DNA of 7,142 bases from Burkholderiaceae bacterium. Its GTDB lineage: Bacteria; Pseudomonadota; Gammaproteobacteria; Burkholderiales; Burkholderiaceae_C. Below, piece by piece: positions 1-6,210 of the stretch; the stretch's first letter is position 1, and each line of letters starts with the position of its first letter. Location of the stretch: positions 1 to 7,142 of the forward strand of contig JAIRQU010000147.1 in the NCBI GenBank assembly GCA_031256305.1, given 5' to 3'. The translations under genes were made by a program, and so were the position numbers. Below the pieces are notes generated by a model, which worked only from the letters and a program-made list of their open reading frames with translations, made no database searches and was not told the origin of the DNA.

Positions 1-432
1 TCTGGTAGCCTAGCTCCAAACCGCAGCATGACCGGGCCGATGATGTATAACGGCCAGTCCGTTACGGGGCAAACGCTCTTTTATCCCAGTGGCAATACCA
101 CATACACAAAAATTGATTATTGGACAGTTACAAACAGCGGCGTAACAATGATTGCCGAAGTTTCTAATCCAGGTGCCGCAACAGATGATGGCACATTTTT
201 TCCACAAAATATGAGTCCCGGCCAAACTGTGACCAATCCCAGCAACGATGCGACGACTTTTATCGGGTTTGAAACGCTTACCCTGGCAGGTCAAACATTC
301 ACCAATGCCTGTCATTTTAATGGGGTGGACCATCTGGGTAATCAAGGAGATGCGTGGTATGCACCGGGATATGGAATGATTAAACAAGTTGCCAATGATG
401 GCAGCAGTTGGCAATATGATGGTGATTTTTGA
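1..432 (+). CDS. C-terminal part of a secreted, TapB/DUF3108-like beta-rich protein (partial)
   Basis: The frame is open from the first base of the window and stops at TGA 430-432, so the visible 143 residues are the end of a longer protein whose start lies outside. Most of it is Thr/Asn/Gly/Tyr-rich alternating sequence, as in extracellular beta-sandwich domains. The end carries a Phe-Thr-Asn-Ala-Cys-His-Phe strand followed by Asp-Ala-Trp-Tyr-Ala-Pro-Gly-Tyr-Gly-Met-Ile-Lys. This 'WYAPGxGxxK' signature is, from memory, typical of secreted or lipoprotein domains of the TapB/DUF3108 kind. There is one Cys in the visible part. No membrane segment is seen, and any signal peptide would be upstream. 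Base composition is more AT-rich than copA. The stop codon sits inside the ribosome binding site of the next small ORF. The function is unknown, and the family placement is a resemblance rather than a firm assignment. Confidence 0.7.
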   Translation, partial: SGSLAPNRSMTGPMMYNGQSVTGQTLFYPSGNTTYTKIDYWTVTNSGVTMIAEVSNPGAATDDGTFFPQNMSPGQTVTNPSNDATTFIGFETLTLAGQTFTNACHFNGVDHLGNQGDAWYAPGYGMIKQVANDGSSWQYDGDF

Positions 433-435
433 GGG
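431..435 (+). promoter_or_regulatory. Ribosome binding site for the 25-residue small ORF
   Basis: GAGGG lies 8 bases before the ATG at 444 and overlaps the stop codon of the upstream gene (TGA at 430-432). Ribosomes finishing the upstream gene could re-initiate here. It is the main reason for taking the small ORF seriously. Confidence 0.45.
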
Positions 436-443
436 ACTTGACC

Positions 444-521
444 ATGCGTAAGAATCTTTACTTTTCCGGTTGGCGGCAGAACCCTCGGTTCTTTCGCCTA
501 CGTAGTTATTATTTGCAATAA
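444..521 (+). CDS. Candidate 25-residue basic, aromatic small protein or leader peptide
   Basis: ATG 444-446 to TAA 519-521 encodes MRKNLYFSGWRQNPRFFRLR followed by SYYLQ. It has six basic residues (five Arg, one Lys), no acidic residue, and seven aromatic residues out of 25. A GAGGG ribosome binding site is placed 8 bases upstream, and the TAA stop overlaps the AAGGAG site of the following gene, so the three reading frames are chained by overlapping signals. The hairpin at 472-498 lies inside it. It could be a true small protein, a leader peptide controlling the downstream gene, or a chance ORF. I recognise no family. The composition is unlike both neighbours, which are nearly free of Arg and Lys here. 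Confidence 0.35.
   Translation: MRKNLYFSGWRQNPRFFRLRSYYLQ
472..498 (+). other. Imperfect hairpin between the partial gene and the low-complexity gene
   Basis: The inner arms AGAACC (478-483) and GGTTCT (487-492) pair perfectly around a CTC loop. The outer arms GGCG (472-475) and CGCC (495-498) add four pairs, separated by a two-by-two internal loop. No T-tract follows (TT is followed by CGCC), so it is a poor intrinsic terminator. It lies about 20 bases before the ribosome binding site of the 531 gene and inside the 25-codon ORF. It could slow or couple translation, or act as an RNA stability element. Confidence 0.45.
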
Positions 522-525
522 GGAG
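520..525 (+). promoter_or_regulatory. Ribosome binding site fixing the start at 531
   Basis: AAGGAG lies 5 bases before the ATG at 531. This is the strongest Shine-Dalgarno match in the window. It decides the start of the low-complexity protein and overlaps the stop codon of the small ORF before it. Confidence 0.75.
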
Positions 526-530
526 CAATC

Positions 531-2711
531 ATGTCTGAAGTGACAGCAACCTCTAGCGTCGGATTTAATTTTCCGTCCACTTCCGCTGTTAATACAGCCG
601 ATTCTCTCGACGCCCAAGACAGTGCGGTGCAGACGGGTAGCCCCGATGGCGGCATGAATGGCGATATTGCGAATACTAGCAGCTCCTCTGCGAGCGGCAG
701 CGCTTCGGGCACCAACGGCACTTCAGGTACCAGCGCTCCCCCTGCGGGCGGCAACACTTCCGGCACCAATGGTACTTCGTCGGGTGCCAGCGGTACTTCG
801 GGCACCAGTGGCACCAGCGGCGCATCTGCCGCCAATGCTTCTGCTACCTCTGGTGCCTATGGCCCCTCTGGCAGTGGCAACAACTCGAATAATGCCGGCG
901 GCGTGGGTTCGCAGATAGACTACGCGCTTTTAATGTCTCAACTTCAGCAGGAGACTCCTGCCGCGACCTACCCCGGGAATGCTTCCCAGGCTTATTCTCC
1001 GTCCGCGGGTTCTTCCATAATGGGTTCCGCGCCATCTCCCCTGACTGATGTGAATGGCGTGCTGAATCCTTTCAGTAGTGCCGAGGCTATGGTCAATGCC
1101 GAAGCGCTGGATGCTTTGGGAAATCCAGCGCTGAATCCTGCCGATGATTACGCCAATCCAGCGCTAAATCCTTTCGGTAATCCCGAACTGAATTCTGCCG
1201 GTAATTTAACGACTATGGATGCCAACACTTCGGCCAATTTTGGCAATGCCGCCAATTTAGCGGAAAATACTTTCGGCAATACCGGAATTAATTCTTCGGT
1301 CAATATCCCGAATACCGCGTTGAATTCTGCCATCAGTTCCGCGCCGGTGGGGGCCAGTCTTTCGGCCAATTCAACCCATGCAGCGGCCAATGCTGCAAAT
1401 ACAGCGGCCAATCATGCCGCAAGTTCGGCCAGTGCCACGGCTACAGCGGCCAATCACACCGCAAGTTCTACCAGTTCACCGGCCAGTTCCGCAAAATCCA
1501 CTAGCTCAACGGCCAACGCCACGAATCACGCCACGAGTTCTACCAGCTCAACGGCCAACGCAGCGTCCAGCCATTCCGCCGCAAATGCGGCTAATTCCAC
1601 AGGTTCAGCGTCTAACGCAGCCAATCACGCGGCTAATGTCTCCAATCCTGCGACCAATGCCCCGAATGCAGCCGCCACGAACGCCGCCAACCGCCCCGAT
1701 GGCAGGCCGGACGCCTCGCGCGCAGACCGCATCTCAGGCAGAGCTTATGGCGCCTTTATCGACACCAACGCCATCGGCAAACAAGCCGCCAGGCCCGCCA
1801 CGGCCCAGAGCTTAAATGCAAGCAACCTACTGCAAACTGGCTTTAGAACGGCTAAACCCTTGAATTTACAGGCCAGCCCGCTAGCGGCCAAGGCCGCGGG
1901 CAGCGCTGCGGCGGCTCTGAAGGCCAAAACGGGCGTGGATGGTTTGTCGATCCTTTCCAAAGCCCTGGGCCTGGCGGGCAGCCTGGCAGCCGGGGGCGCG
2001 GCGGCCCTCAAAATCCGGCAATCAGCCGCCAAAACCGCACGGCCCAGGTCACTGCTCGACGACGACATTGGCGTCCCAAACAAATCCGCAAGCTCAACAC
2101 GCAGGACTTCGCCGTCGGCAACGCGGTCGATAGCCCAGCGCGCCACGCAGCCAGCCGCTCAATCGGCGACGCAGCGCGCCACCTCCCTAAAAACGCCGGG
2201 GGCGCAGACCGCAACCCAGCCAGGGGTTTTGCAGGCGAAACAGTCCGTGCGCACGCTGGCCGCGCCCCGGCCCACGGGCACGGCCATGGCCGGAAACGCC
2301 AATAAAACATCGGTATCAACGCAAGCGGGTAGCTCTATCTCTACCGCAACGCCAAGGGCCGCCGCCCCCCGCAGCCTGGGGACCGCCTTAAAAACGGCGG
2401 CTTCTTCCAACCTGGGCGCGGCAACCCTGACCGCGGGCGGCGCGGCTGCGGCCACCGCTGTTGCGCTGAGCCTGTCCCCCGTGGCCTGGGCCGGTATTGC
2501 GTCGGGCGGGGCGGCGCTGGGGTTTTTGCAATTGGGGCCGGTTCTTGCTGCGGCGGCTGCGGCGCACCAACCGCACGCAAGGGCCGGAGCAGGCGGACGG
2601 ATTGGGCCGCACCACTGGGCGCGGAGGCCGTTCTGGCAAACAGGGAGACGCGGACGTAGATTTGTAAACCCCATGCCGCCGTGGGCTTTGGCGTGGGGGT
2701 TTGTCGCATAG
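531..2711 (+). CDS. Ala/Ser/Asn/Thr-rich low-complexity protein with a hydrophobic C-terminal segment; C-terminus probably frameshifted
   Basis: This is a 726-residue ORF with a clear start (AAGGAG, 5 bases before ATG). I do not recognise a family. Residues 51-115 are Gly/Ser/Thr repeats. Residues 198-265 are Asn-rich and contain a duplicated Asn-Pro-Ala-Leu-Asn-Pro. Residues 281-387 are Ala/Asn/Ser/Thr repeats with a period near 14. Residues 1-387 contain a single basic residue (Lys322) and no Arg, while residues 388-726 are rich in Lys and Arg. No Cys is present. Residues 468-494 are hydrophobic or amphipathic, and residues 629-678 form a long Ala/Gly/Leu hydrophobic stretch able to insert in a membrane. 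There is no classical N-terminal signal peptide. The shape (disordered acidic arm, basic middle, hydrophobic end) would suit a surface-exposed or secreted protein of a non-Sec route, but this is a guess. The last 48 residues (Arg, Trp and Pro rich) are unlike the rest and are likely out of frame. Confidence 0.7.
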   Translation: MSEVTATSSVGFNFPSTSAVNTADSLDAQDSAVQTGSPDGGMNGDIANTSSSSASGSASGTNGTSGTSAPPAGGNTSGTNGTSSGASGTSGTSGTSGASAANASATSGAYGPSGSGNNSNNAGGVGSQIDYALLMSQLQQETPAATYPGNASQAYSPSAGSSIMGSAPSPLTDVNGVLNPFSSAEAMVNAEALDALGNPALNPADDYANPALNPFGNPELNSAGNLTTMDANTSANFGNAANLAENTFGNTGINSSVNIPNTALNSAISSAPVGASLSANSTHAAANAANTAANHAASSASATATAANHTASSTSSPASSAKSTSSTANATNHATSSTSSTANAASSHSAANAANSTGSASNAANHAANVSNPATNAPNAAATNAANRPDGRPDASRADRISGRAYGAFIDTNAIGKQAARPATAQSLNASNLLQTGFRTAKPLNLQASPLAAKAAGSAAAALKAKTGVDGLSILSKALGLAGSLAAGGAAALKIRQSAAKTARPRSLLDDDIGVPNKSASSTRRTSPSATRSIAQRATQPAAQSATQRATSLKTPGAQTATQPGVLQAKQSVRTLAAPRPTGTAMAGNANKTSVSTQAGSSISTATPRAAAPRSLGTALKTAASSNLGAATLTAGGAAAATAVALSLSPVAWAGIASGGAALGFLQLGPVLAAAAAAHQPHARAGAGGRIGPHHWARRPFWQTGRRGRRFVNPMPPWALAWGFVA
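698..826 (+). repeat. Gly-Thr-Ser coding repeat
   Basis: Short tandem units encoding Gly-Thr-Ser, Gly-Thr-Asn and Gly-Ala-Ser recur around residues 57-98 of the 531 gene. The DNA repeats mostly GGCACCARYGG and GGYACTTCG-like units with many synonymous changes. The protein repeat is therefore older than recent slippage, or is kept by selection at protein level. Confidence 0.55.
1122..1172 (+). repeat. Two-copy 18-bp repeat in the Asn-rich section
   Basis: AATCCAGCGCTGAATCCT (1122-1139) recurs at 1155-1172 with one change (A for G). Each copy encodes Asn-Pro-Ala-Leu-Asn-Pro, 33 bases (11 codons) apart and in frame. Confidence 0.75.
1401..1680 (+). repeat. Degenerate 42-bp (14-codon) tandem repeat
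   Basis: ACAGCGGCCAATCA occurs at 1401 and again at 1443, exactly 42 bases apart. AGCTCAACGGCCAACGC occurs at 1503-1519 and 1545-1561, again 42 bases apart. At protein level the units read like Thr-Ala-Ala-Asn-His-Ala-Ala-Ser-Ser with variants, and continue in weaker form to about residue 385. The shared 42-base spacing of two different exact matches supports tandem duplication of a 14-codon unit followed by drift. Confidence 0.6.
2666..2702 (+). terminator. Terminator-like hairpin at the end of the low-complexity gene
   Basis: AAACCCCATGCC (2666-2677) pairs with GGCGTGGGGGTTT (2690-2702) through twelve pairs, with one G-T wobble and one bulged G, around a 12-base loop. The downstream arm ends in TTT followed by GT, so the T-tract is short. 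It starts at the second base of a TAA at 2665-2667 that closes the alternative frame of the 531 gene. This is where a terminator would be expected if the true gene ended there. In the annotated frame it lies inside the coding sequence. Confidence 0.5.
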
Positions 2712-2789
2712 CCCTTTCAACCCTGCGGATACGCCGATCAAGCGTTATTGGCGCTGACGTGCCCGGCGCAAAGGCCGCATACTCCGCGC

Positions 2790-5123
2790 ATGGTGCAACC
2801 CGTTAGCAATACCCTTGGCACGCTTGACTTGGGCGTAGGCGGGATGACTTGCGCCTCATGCGTGGCGCGGGTGGAGCGGGCGCTAAAGAAGACGCCGGGG
2901 GTGCAAGAAGCCACCATCAATCTGGCAACCGAAAACGCGCGCGTGCGCTTTACGGGCGATGCCGCCAGCATGGCCCCACTGCTGCGGCGCGCGGTGCGTG
3001 ACGCAGGCTACACGCCGCGCGCGGCGGATGCGGCGTTGCAAGCGGGTGGCGTGTCGCCCTGGGCCGGTTTTGCGCCGGTGGCCGCCGGCTTGCTGCTGTG
3101 CTTGCCGCTGCTGGCGCCGATGCTGCTGATGCCGCTGGGCATGCACTGGGCGCTGCCGCCGTGGGGGCAGTGTCTGCTGGCCGCGCCGGTGCAGTTCTGG
3201 CTGGGCGCGCGCTTTTACCGCGCGGGCTGGCACGCGATTAAATCGGGCAGCGGCAATATGGATTTGCTGGTGGCCACGGGCACCAGCGCGGCCTGGGGGT
3301 TGTCGCTGTGGCTGTGGCTGGCCTCCGTACATGGGGGGGCGCATGGCGGCGGGCATGGCGCGCAACCGCACCTGTACTTTGAAAGCGCCGCTGTGGTGGT
3401 TACGCTGGTGCGGCTGGGCAAGTGGCTGGAAGGGCGCGCCAAGCGCCAGACCGCCGCGGCCATTGGCGCGCTGCGGCGGCTGCGGCCCGATTTGGCGCAT
3501 TTGATTGACTGGAACGGTGAGCGCGATATTCCCGCCGATGAACTGCGCGCGGGCGACCGGCTGGCGGTGCGGCCCGGTGAGCGCATTCCCGCCGACGGGG
3601 TGGTGGAAGAAGGCGCGACCGAGGTTGACGAGTCGCTACTGACGGGCGAGCCGCTGCCCGTGCCCAAGACCGTGGGCGGCAAGCTGACCGGCGGCGCGGT
3701 TAATGGCGCGGGCCGGGTGGTGTTGCGCGTAACGGCGGCGGGCGCGCAAAGCGTGCTGGCGCACATCATCGCGCTGGTGGAGGACGCGCAGGCGGCCAAG
3801 GCGCCCGTGCAGCGGCTGGTGGACAAGGCGGCGGCGGTGTTTGTGCCCGCGGTGCTGGCGCTGGCGCTGTTGACGCTGGCGGGCTGGTGGCTGGCCGGCG
3901 CGGGCGCAGAAGTTGCCATCATGCGCGCGGTGGCGGTGCTGGTTATCGCCTGCCCCTGCGCGCTGGGGCTGGCTACGCCAACGGCCATTATGGCGGGCAC
4001 CGGCGCGGCGGCGCGCGCGGGCATTCTGGTCAAGGACGCTCAAGCGCTGGAGCTGGCGCAGCGGGTGCGCGTGGTCGCCTTTGACAAGACCGGCACGCTC
4101 ACCGCCGGGCAGCCGCGCCTGCTGACGCTTGCGCCCTTGCCGGGCATGGCGCAAGACGAAGCGCTGCGCCTGGCGGCCAGCCTGCAAACGGGCAGCGAAC
4201 ATCCGTTGGCGCGCGCGGTGCTGGCAGCGGCGCGGGAACGCGGCCTGCCCCTGGCCGCGCCGCAAGACGTGCGCGCCCTGCCCGGCCAAGGCGTGCAGGG
4301 GCAGGTCGACGGGCAGACGCTGCTGCTGGGCAGCCTGCCGTGGCTGTGTCCGCCGGACGCGCATTCGGGCGATGCGCCGGAGGCGGCCCGGAGCGCTTTG
4401 CACGCCTTGAACGCGGCGCATCCGGGCGCGACGCTGTCCGCACTGGCGCGGCGCGCGGCAGGCGATGGACAGGATGGGCCAGAACCGCCAAGGCCGCTGG
4501 CCTTGCTGGCGCTATTGGCTTTTGGCGATGAGCCCAAACCAGGCGCGCGTGCGGCCATTGCCCAATTGCGCGCGCGCGGCATCCGCTGCGTCATGGTTTC
4601 GGGCGACAACCCGGCCGCCGCCGCCGCCACGGCCCGGCAGATTGGCCTGCGCCCGGAAAGTGGCGCAATAAGCGGCGAAGTGCTGGCGGGCGTGCTGCCC
4701 GCAGGCAAGGCGGCGGTGATTGCCCAACTCAAGCAAGGCAGGGCCGCGCAAGGCACTGCGCAAGCGGTGGCCATGGTTGGCGACGGTTTTAACGACGCGC
4801 CCGCGCTGGCCGCCGCCGACGTGGGCATTGCCATGGGCGGCGGCGCAGATGCGGCGCTGCACGCCGCCAGCATCACGCTGATGCGCGGCGACCCGCTGCT
4901 GGTGCCCGCGGCGCTGGACATCGCCGCGCGCACGGTCGCCAAAATCCGGCAAAACCTGTTCTGGGCCTTTATCTACAACGTGGCGGGCATCCCGCTGGCG
5001 GCGCTAGGCTACCTCAACCCCATGATCGCCGGGGCGGCAATGGCGCTGTCCTCGGTCAGCGTGATGGGCAACGCCCTGCTGCTGGCGCGCTGGCGGCCAA
5101 AATTTGACCTATCAGCTTTGTAA
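2790..5123 (+). CDS. copA: Copper-type P1B ATPase (CopA family)
   Basis: This is a membrane ATPase expected to export Cu(I) from the cytoplasm. From ATG 2790 it has 777 residues, close to the usual length for one metal-binding domain. It carries an N-terminal HMA domain with GMTCASC (Cys21, Cys24), about eight hydrophobic segments, TGE of the actuator domain (285-287), the metal-site CPC (388-390), the phosphorylated Asp432 in DKTGTLT, the N-domain His-Pro (His471), and GDGFNDAP (from 664). Near the end are the Tyr-Asn pair (729-730) and MALSS (751-755). CPC, Tyr-Asn and M-x-x-SS together point to the Cu(I) subgroup. The loop before the fourth membrane segment is His-rich (four His in about 14 residues). 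The frame is open upstream to a TTG at 2748, but neither that codon nor 2790 has a strong ribosome binding site. 2790 is preferred because it is an ATG about 17 codons before GMTCASC. No CueR-type operator is visible in front, so the regulator must be elsewhere. Confidence 0.95.
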   Translation: MVQPVSNTLGTLDLGVGGMTCASCVARVERALKKTPGVQEATINLATENARVRFTGDAASMAPLLRRAVRDAGYTPRAADAALQAGGVSPWAGFAPVAAGLLLCLPLLAPMLLMPLGMHWALPPWGQCLLAAPVQFWLGARFYRAGWHAIKSGSGNMDLLVATGTSAAWGLSLWLWLASVHGGAHGGGHGAQPHLYFESAAVVVTLVRLGKWLEGRAKRQTAAAIGALRRLRPDLAHLIDWNGERDIPADELRAGDRLAVRPGERIPADGVVEEGATEVDESLLTGEPLPVPKTVGGKLTGGAVNGAGRVVLRVTAAGAQSVLAHIIALVEDAQAAKAPVQRLVDKAAAVFVPAVLALALLTLAGWWLAGAGAEVAIMRAVAVLVIACPCALGLATPTAIMAGTGAAARAGILVKDAQALELAQRVRVVAFDKTGTLTAGQPRLLTLAPLPGMAQDEALRLAASLQTGSEHPLARAVLAAARERGLPLAAPQDVRALPGQGVQGQVDGQTLLLGSLPWLCPPDAHSGDAPEAARSALHALNAAHPGATLSALARRAAGDGQDGPEPPRPLALLALLAFGDEPKPGARAAIAQLRARGIRCVMVSGDNPAAAAATARQIGLRPESGAISGEVLAGVLPAGKAAVIAQLKQGRAAQGTAQAVAMVGDGFNDAPALAAADVGIAMGGGADAALHAASITLMRGDPLLVPAALDIAARTVAKIRQNLFWAFIYNVAGIPLAALGYLNPMIAGAAMALSSVSVMGNALLLARWRPKFDLSAL

Positions 5124-5132
5124 CTTTAAGCG

Positions 5133-5450
5133 GTGCTCATTGATGCCGAATTTTTCATCAAGCGCGCCACCCGCATTTATGGCCGGCAGACGCCAACAGA
5201 TGCAGCCGATACGCTTCATCAGTTGGCTTTGGAGCACCTCAATGAAAATAAACGGCGCCGTATCGCGCGGCTTTATCGCATCTTTGTTTACGACGCGCCG
5301 CCCGTCCTATGGAGAGGACACACCCCATTGGGTGAGCAGGTTGTAGATCTTGCGGCTACGCCCACAGCACAGTGGTGGCTGGCTTTTCACCAAGCCTTGC
5401 GCGAGAAACGCAAGGTAGCGTTGCGGATGGGCAAAGCGCCCACGAATTAA
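5133..5450 (+). pseudogene. N-terminal fragment of a NYN-domain (LabA/PIN-like) protein
   Basis: The 105-residue frame opens with Val-Leu-Ile-Asp-Ala-Glu-Phe-Phe, the first strand of a NYN domain, whose Asp is the first of the acidic metal-binding residues. It continues with Leu-Tyr-Arg-Ile-Phe-Val-Tyr-Asp (47-54) and Phe-His-Gln-Ala-Leu-Arg-Glu-Lys-Arg-Lys-Val-Ala-Leu-Arg. From memory these match the first half of NYN proteins of about 200 residues or more. It ends at TAA 5448-5450, but the next in-frame codons (5451-5471) read Val-Arg-Trp-Gln-Ile-Lys-Arg, which also looks like NYN sequence, so the TAA may be a nonsense change. The start is also poor: it begins with GTG, has no clear ribosome binding site, and an in-frame TAA lies two codons upstream. 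A few native N-terminal residues are probably lost. The C-terminal part of the family appears at 6298-6423. NYN domains are RNase-like, but this copy should be inactive. Confidence 0.75.
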
Positions 5451-5451
5451 G

Positions 5452-5472
5452 TGCGCTGGCAGATCAAGCGCA
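5452..5472 (-). terminator. Weak hairpin just after higA
   Basis: TGCGCT (5452-5457) and AGCGCA (5467-5472) form a six-pair stem with a 9-base loop, starting immediately downstream of the higA stop on the minus strand. The bases that follow on that strand (CTTAATT) are only weakly T-rich. It may end the higBA message, but it also falls inside the suspected NYN coding extension and could be chance. Confidence 0.25.
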
Positions 5473-5473
5473 A

Positions 5474-5860
5474 TTACGCCGCAGCGGGCAACGCTTGGCC
5501 GACCAACGACGCGGCGGGAATACCCAGCATTACCAGCCGCCGGATCATATTCAGCGTCAGGGCACGCTTTCGGCCCAGCACCTCATAGACCCGGTGGCGC
5601 GGGCCGATGTACGGCACCAAATCGGCCACGTTCAGACCGGCCTGCTCCATGCGGAACGCAATAGCGTCAATGGGGTCGGGCGGGTCAATCGGGCAATGTT
5701 TGCGCTCGTACCCTTCGATCAGGGTAAGCAGCGCCTCGAAATATGCGCCTGCATCGCTATTGGGGTCTGGTTCATCGGGTGCGTCAAAGAACGCCTCCGC
5801 TGCCTTTAGCGCGGCGTGGTAGTCCTCCTCGGTACGGATGGGGTTAAGTTGAAGTCTCAT
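5474..5860 (-). CDS. higA: HigA-type antitoxin with XRE-like helix-turn-helix
   Basis: This 128-residue protein is the antitoxin of a type II toxin-antitoxin pair. It binds and silences HigB and, with it, represses their shared promoter. The N-terminal half (1-66) is acidic, with the Tyr-x-x-Ala-Leu and Tyr-Phe-Glu-Ala-Leu-Leu-Thr-Leu-Ile-Glu-Gly-Tyr-Glu pattern typical of this HigA group. The C-terminal half (about 67-120, Ala-Phe-Arg-Met-Glu-Gln-Ala-Gly-Leu through Val-Leu-Gly-Arg-Lys-Arg) is a helix-turn-helix. The start is firm: AAGGAA lies 8 bases before the ATG, and the ATG overlaps the TGA of higB as ATGA, so translation of the two is coupled. The order toxin first, antitoxin second is usual for higBA. 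It sits inside the interrupted NYN gene on the opposite strand. Confidence 0.9.
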   Translation of the reverse strand: MRLQLNPIRTEEDYHAALKAAEAFFDAPDEPDPNSDAGAYFEALLTLIEGYERKHCPIDPPDPIDAIAFRMEQAGLNVADLVPYIGPRHRVYEVLGRKRALTLNMIRRLVMLGIPAASLVGQALPAAA

Positions 5861-6180
5861 GATTTCGGTTCCTTGTTTGACGTATGTACAACGGTTTGCG
5901 CACGAATGGCGTCGTATTCGGCGTGCGTTCCGACGAACTTGATATAGACCGCGCCGAAAGCGTAGGCGACTGCAACAACCAGGCGATGCTCGTTACCTTT
6001 GATGTTGAACACCACGCGGCGGCCTGGCAGGATGCTTGAATTGCGAAACTGCGCCTTGATGTCCGCTGGGCTAGTCCAACGCGCGGCCTGCACTTCGCCA
6101 ATCCAGGCCCGTAGCGCCCACTCGGTGCCGGGGCGCCGCAGCCAGTAGGCGCGCAGTGTGGTGACGGCAATGATTCGCAT
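5857..6180 (-). CDS. higB: HigB toxin (RelE-like mRNA interferase)
   Basis: This 107-residue protein has the HigB_toxin family pattern: Met-Arg-Ile-Ile-Ala at the start, an Arg-Ala-Trp segment, Val-Val-Phe-Asn-Ile-Lys-Gly-Asn-Glu-His-Arg-Leu-Val (56-68), and Val-Tyr-Ile-Lys-Phe-Val-Gly-Thr-His-Ala-Glu-Tyr-Asp (78-90). HigB toxins cut mRNA on the ribosome and stop growth when the antitoxin is lost. All core blocks are present, so it should be functional. A GTG at 6210 would add ten residues, but those codons run through the promoter and palindrome. ATG 6180 matches the family's usual N-terminus and is preferred. No ribosome binding site precedes that ATG, which fits a leaderless message. It overlaps higA by four bases. 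Confidence 0.9.
   Translation of the reverse strand: MRIIAVTTLRAYWLRRPGTEWALRAWIGEVQAARWTSPADIKAQFRNSSILPGRRVVFNIKGNEHRLVVAVAYAFGAVYIKFVGTHAEYDAIRAQTVVHTSNKEPKS
5869..5874 (-). promoter_or_regulatory. Ribosome binding site of higA, inside higB
   Basis: On the minus strand AAGGAA lies 8 bases before the higA ATG, within the last codons of higB. It gives the antitoxin its own strong initiation signal, whereas the toxin has none. This is consistent with making antitoxin in excess. Confidence 0.65.
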
Positions 6181-6186
6181 CGGTAC

Positions 6187-6192
6187 ATTGTA
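6187..6192 (-). promoter_or_regulatory. -10 box of the higBA promoter, placed for a leaderless transcript
   Basis: On the minus strand TACAAT (one mismatch from TATAAT) is followed by GTACCG and then the higB ATG. The usual spacing would put the first transcribed base at or next to the A of the ATG. The -35 region is weak: TTGGCT is 20 bases upstream, longer than the ideal spacing, which may reflect a promoter tuned to be weak. Confidence 0.5.
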
Positions 6193-6207
6193 GTCCCGTT
6201 TTGGGAC
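6193..6207. promoter_or_regulatory. Palindrome in the higBA promoter, probable HigA operator
   Basis: GTCCC-GTTTT-GGGAC has perfect five-base arms around a five-base AT-rich centre. It abuts the -10 box and lies in the spacer before it, so a bound HigA or HigBA dimer would block RNA polymerase. Autorepression through a promoter palindrome is the rule for this family; that this sequence is the operator is inferred from position. Confidence 0.55.
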
Positions 6208-6210
6208 CAC

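Noticed and set aside
1200..1320. Pentapeptide-repeat fold in the Asn-rich section
   Set aside because: Hydrophobic residues are spaced 6, 5, 5 and 4 apart for a few units only, too irregular and short for a pentapeptide helix.
1148..1411. Minus-strand Ala/Leu-rich ORF opposite the Asn-rich section
   Set aside because: It is a mirror of the repetitive Asn/Ala codons and has no ribosome binding site or homology signs.
1378..1815. Pro/Arg/Gln-rich ORF in another plus frame
   Set aside because: It is an out-of-frame reading of the GCC/AAC repeats in the 531 gene.
2748..2789. TTG-start extension of CopA by 14 residues
   Set aside because: There is no ribosome binding site, the start codon is rare, and the added residues do not look like CopA. 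ATG 2790 gives a normal distance to GMTCASC.
3215..4942. Long minus-strand ORFs opposite copA (for example 3215-4033 and 4040-4942)
   Set aside because: They are shadows caused by high GC: Ser/Ala/Pro/Arg-rich, with no recognisable domains, fully opposite a well-supported copA.
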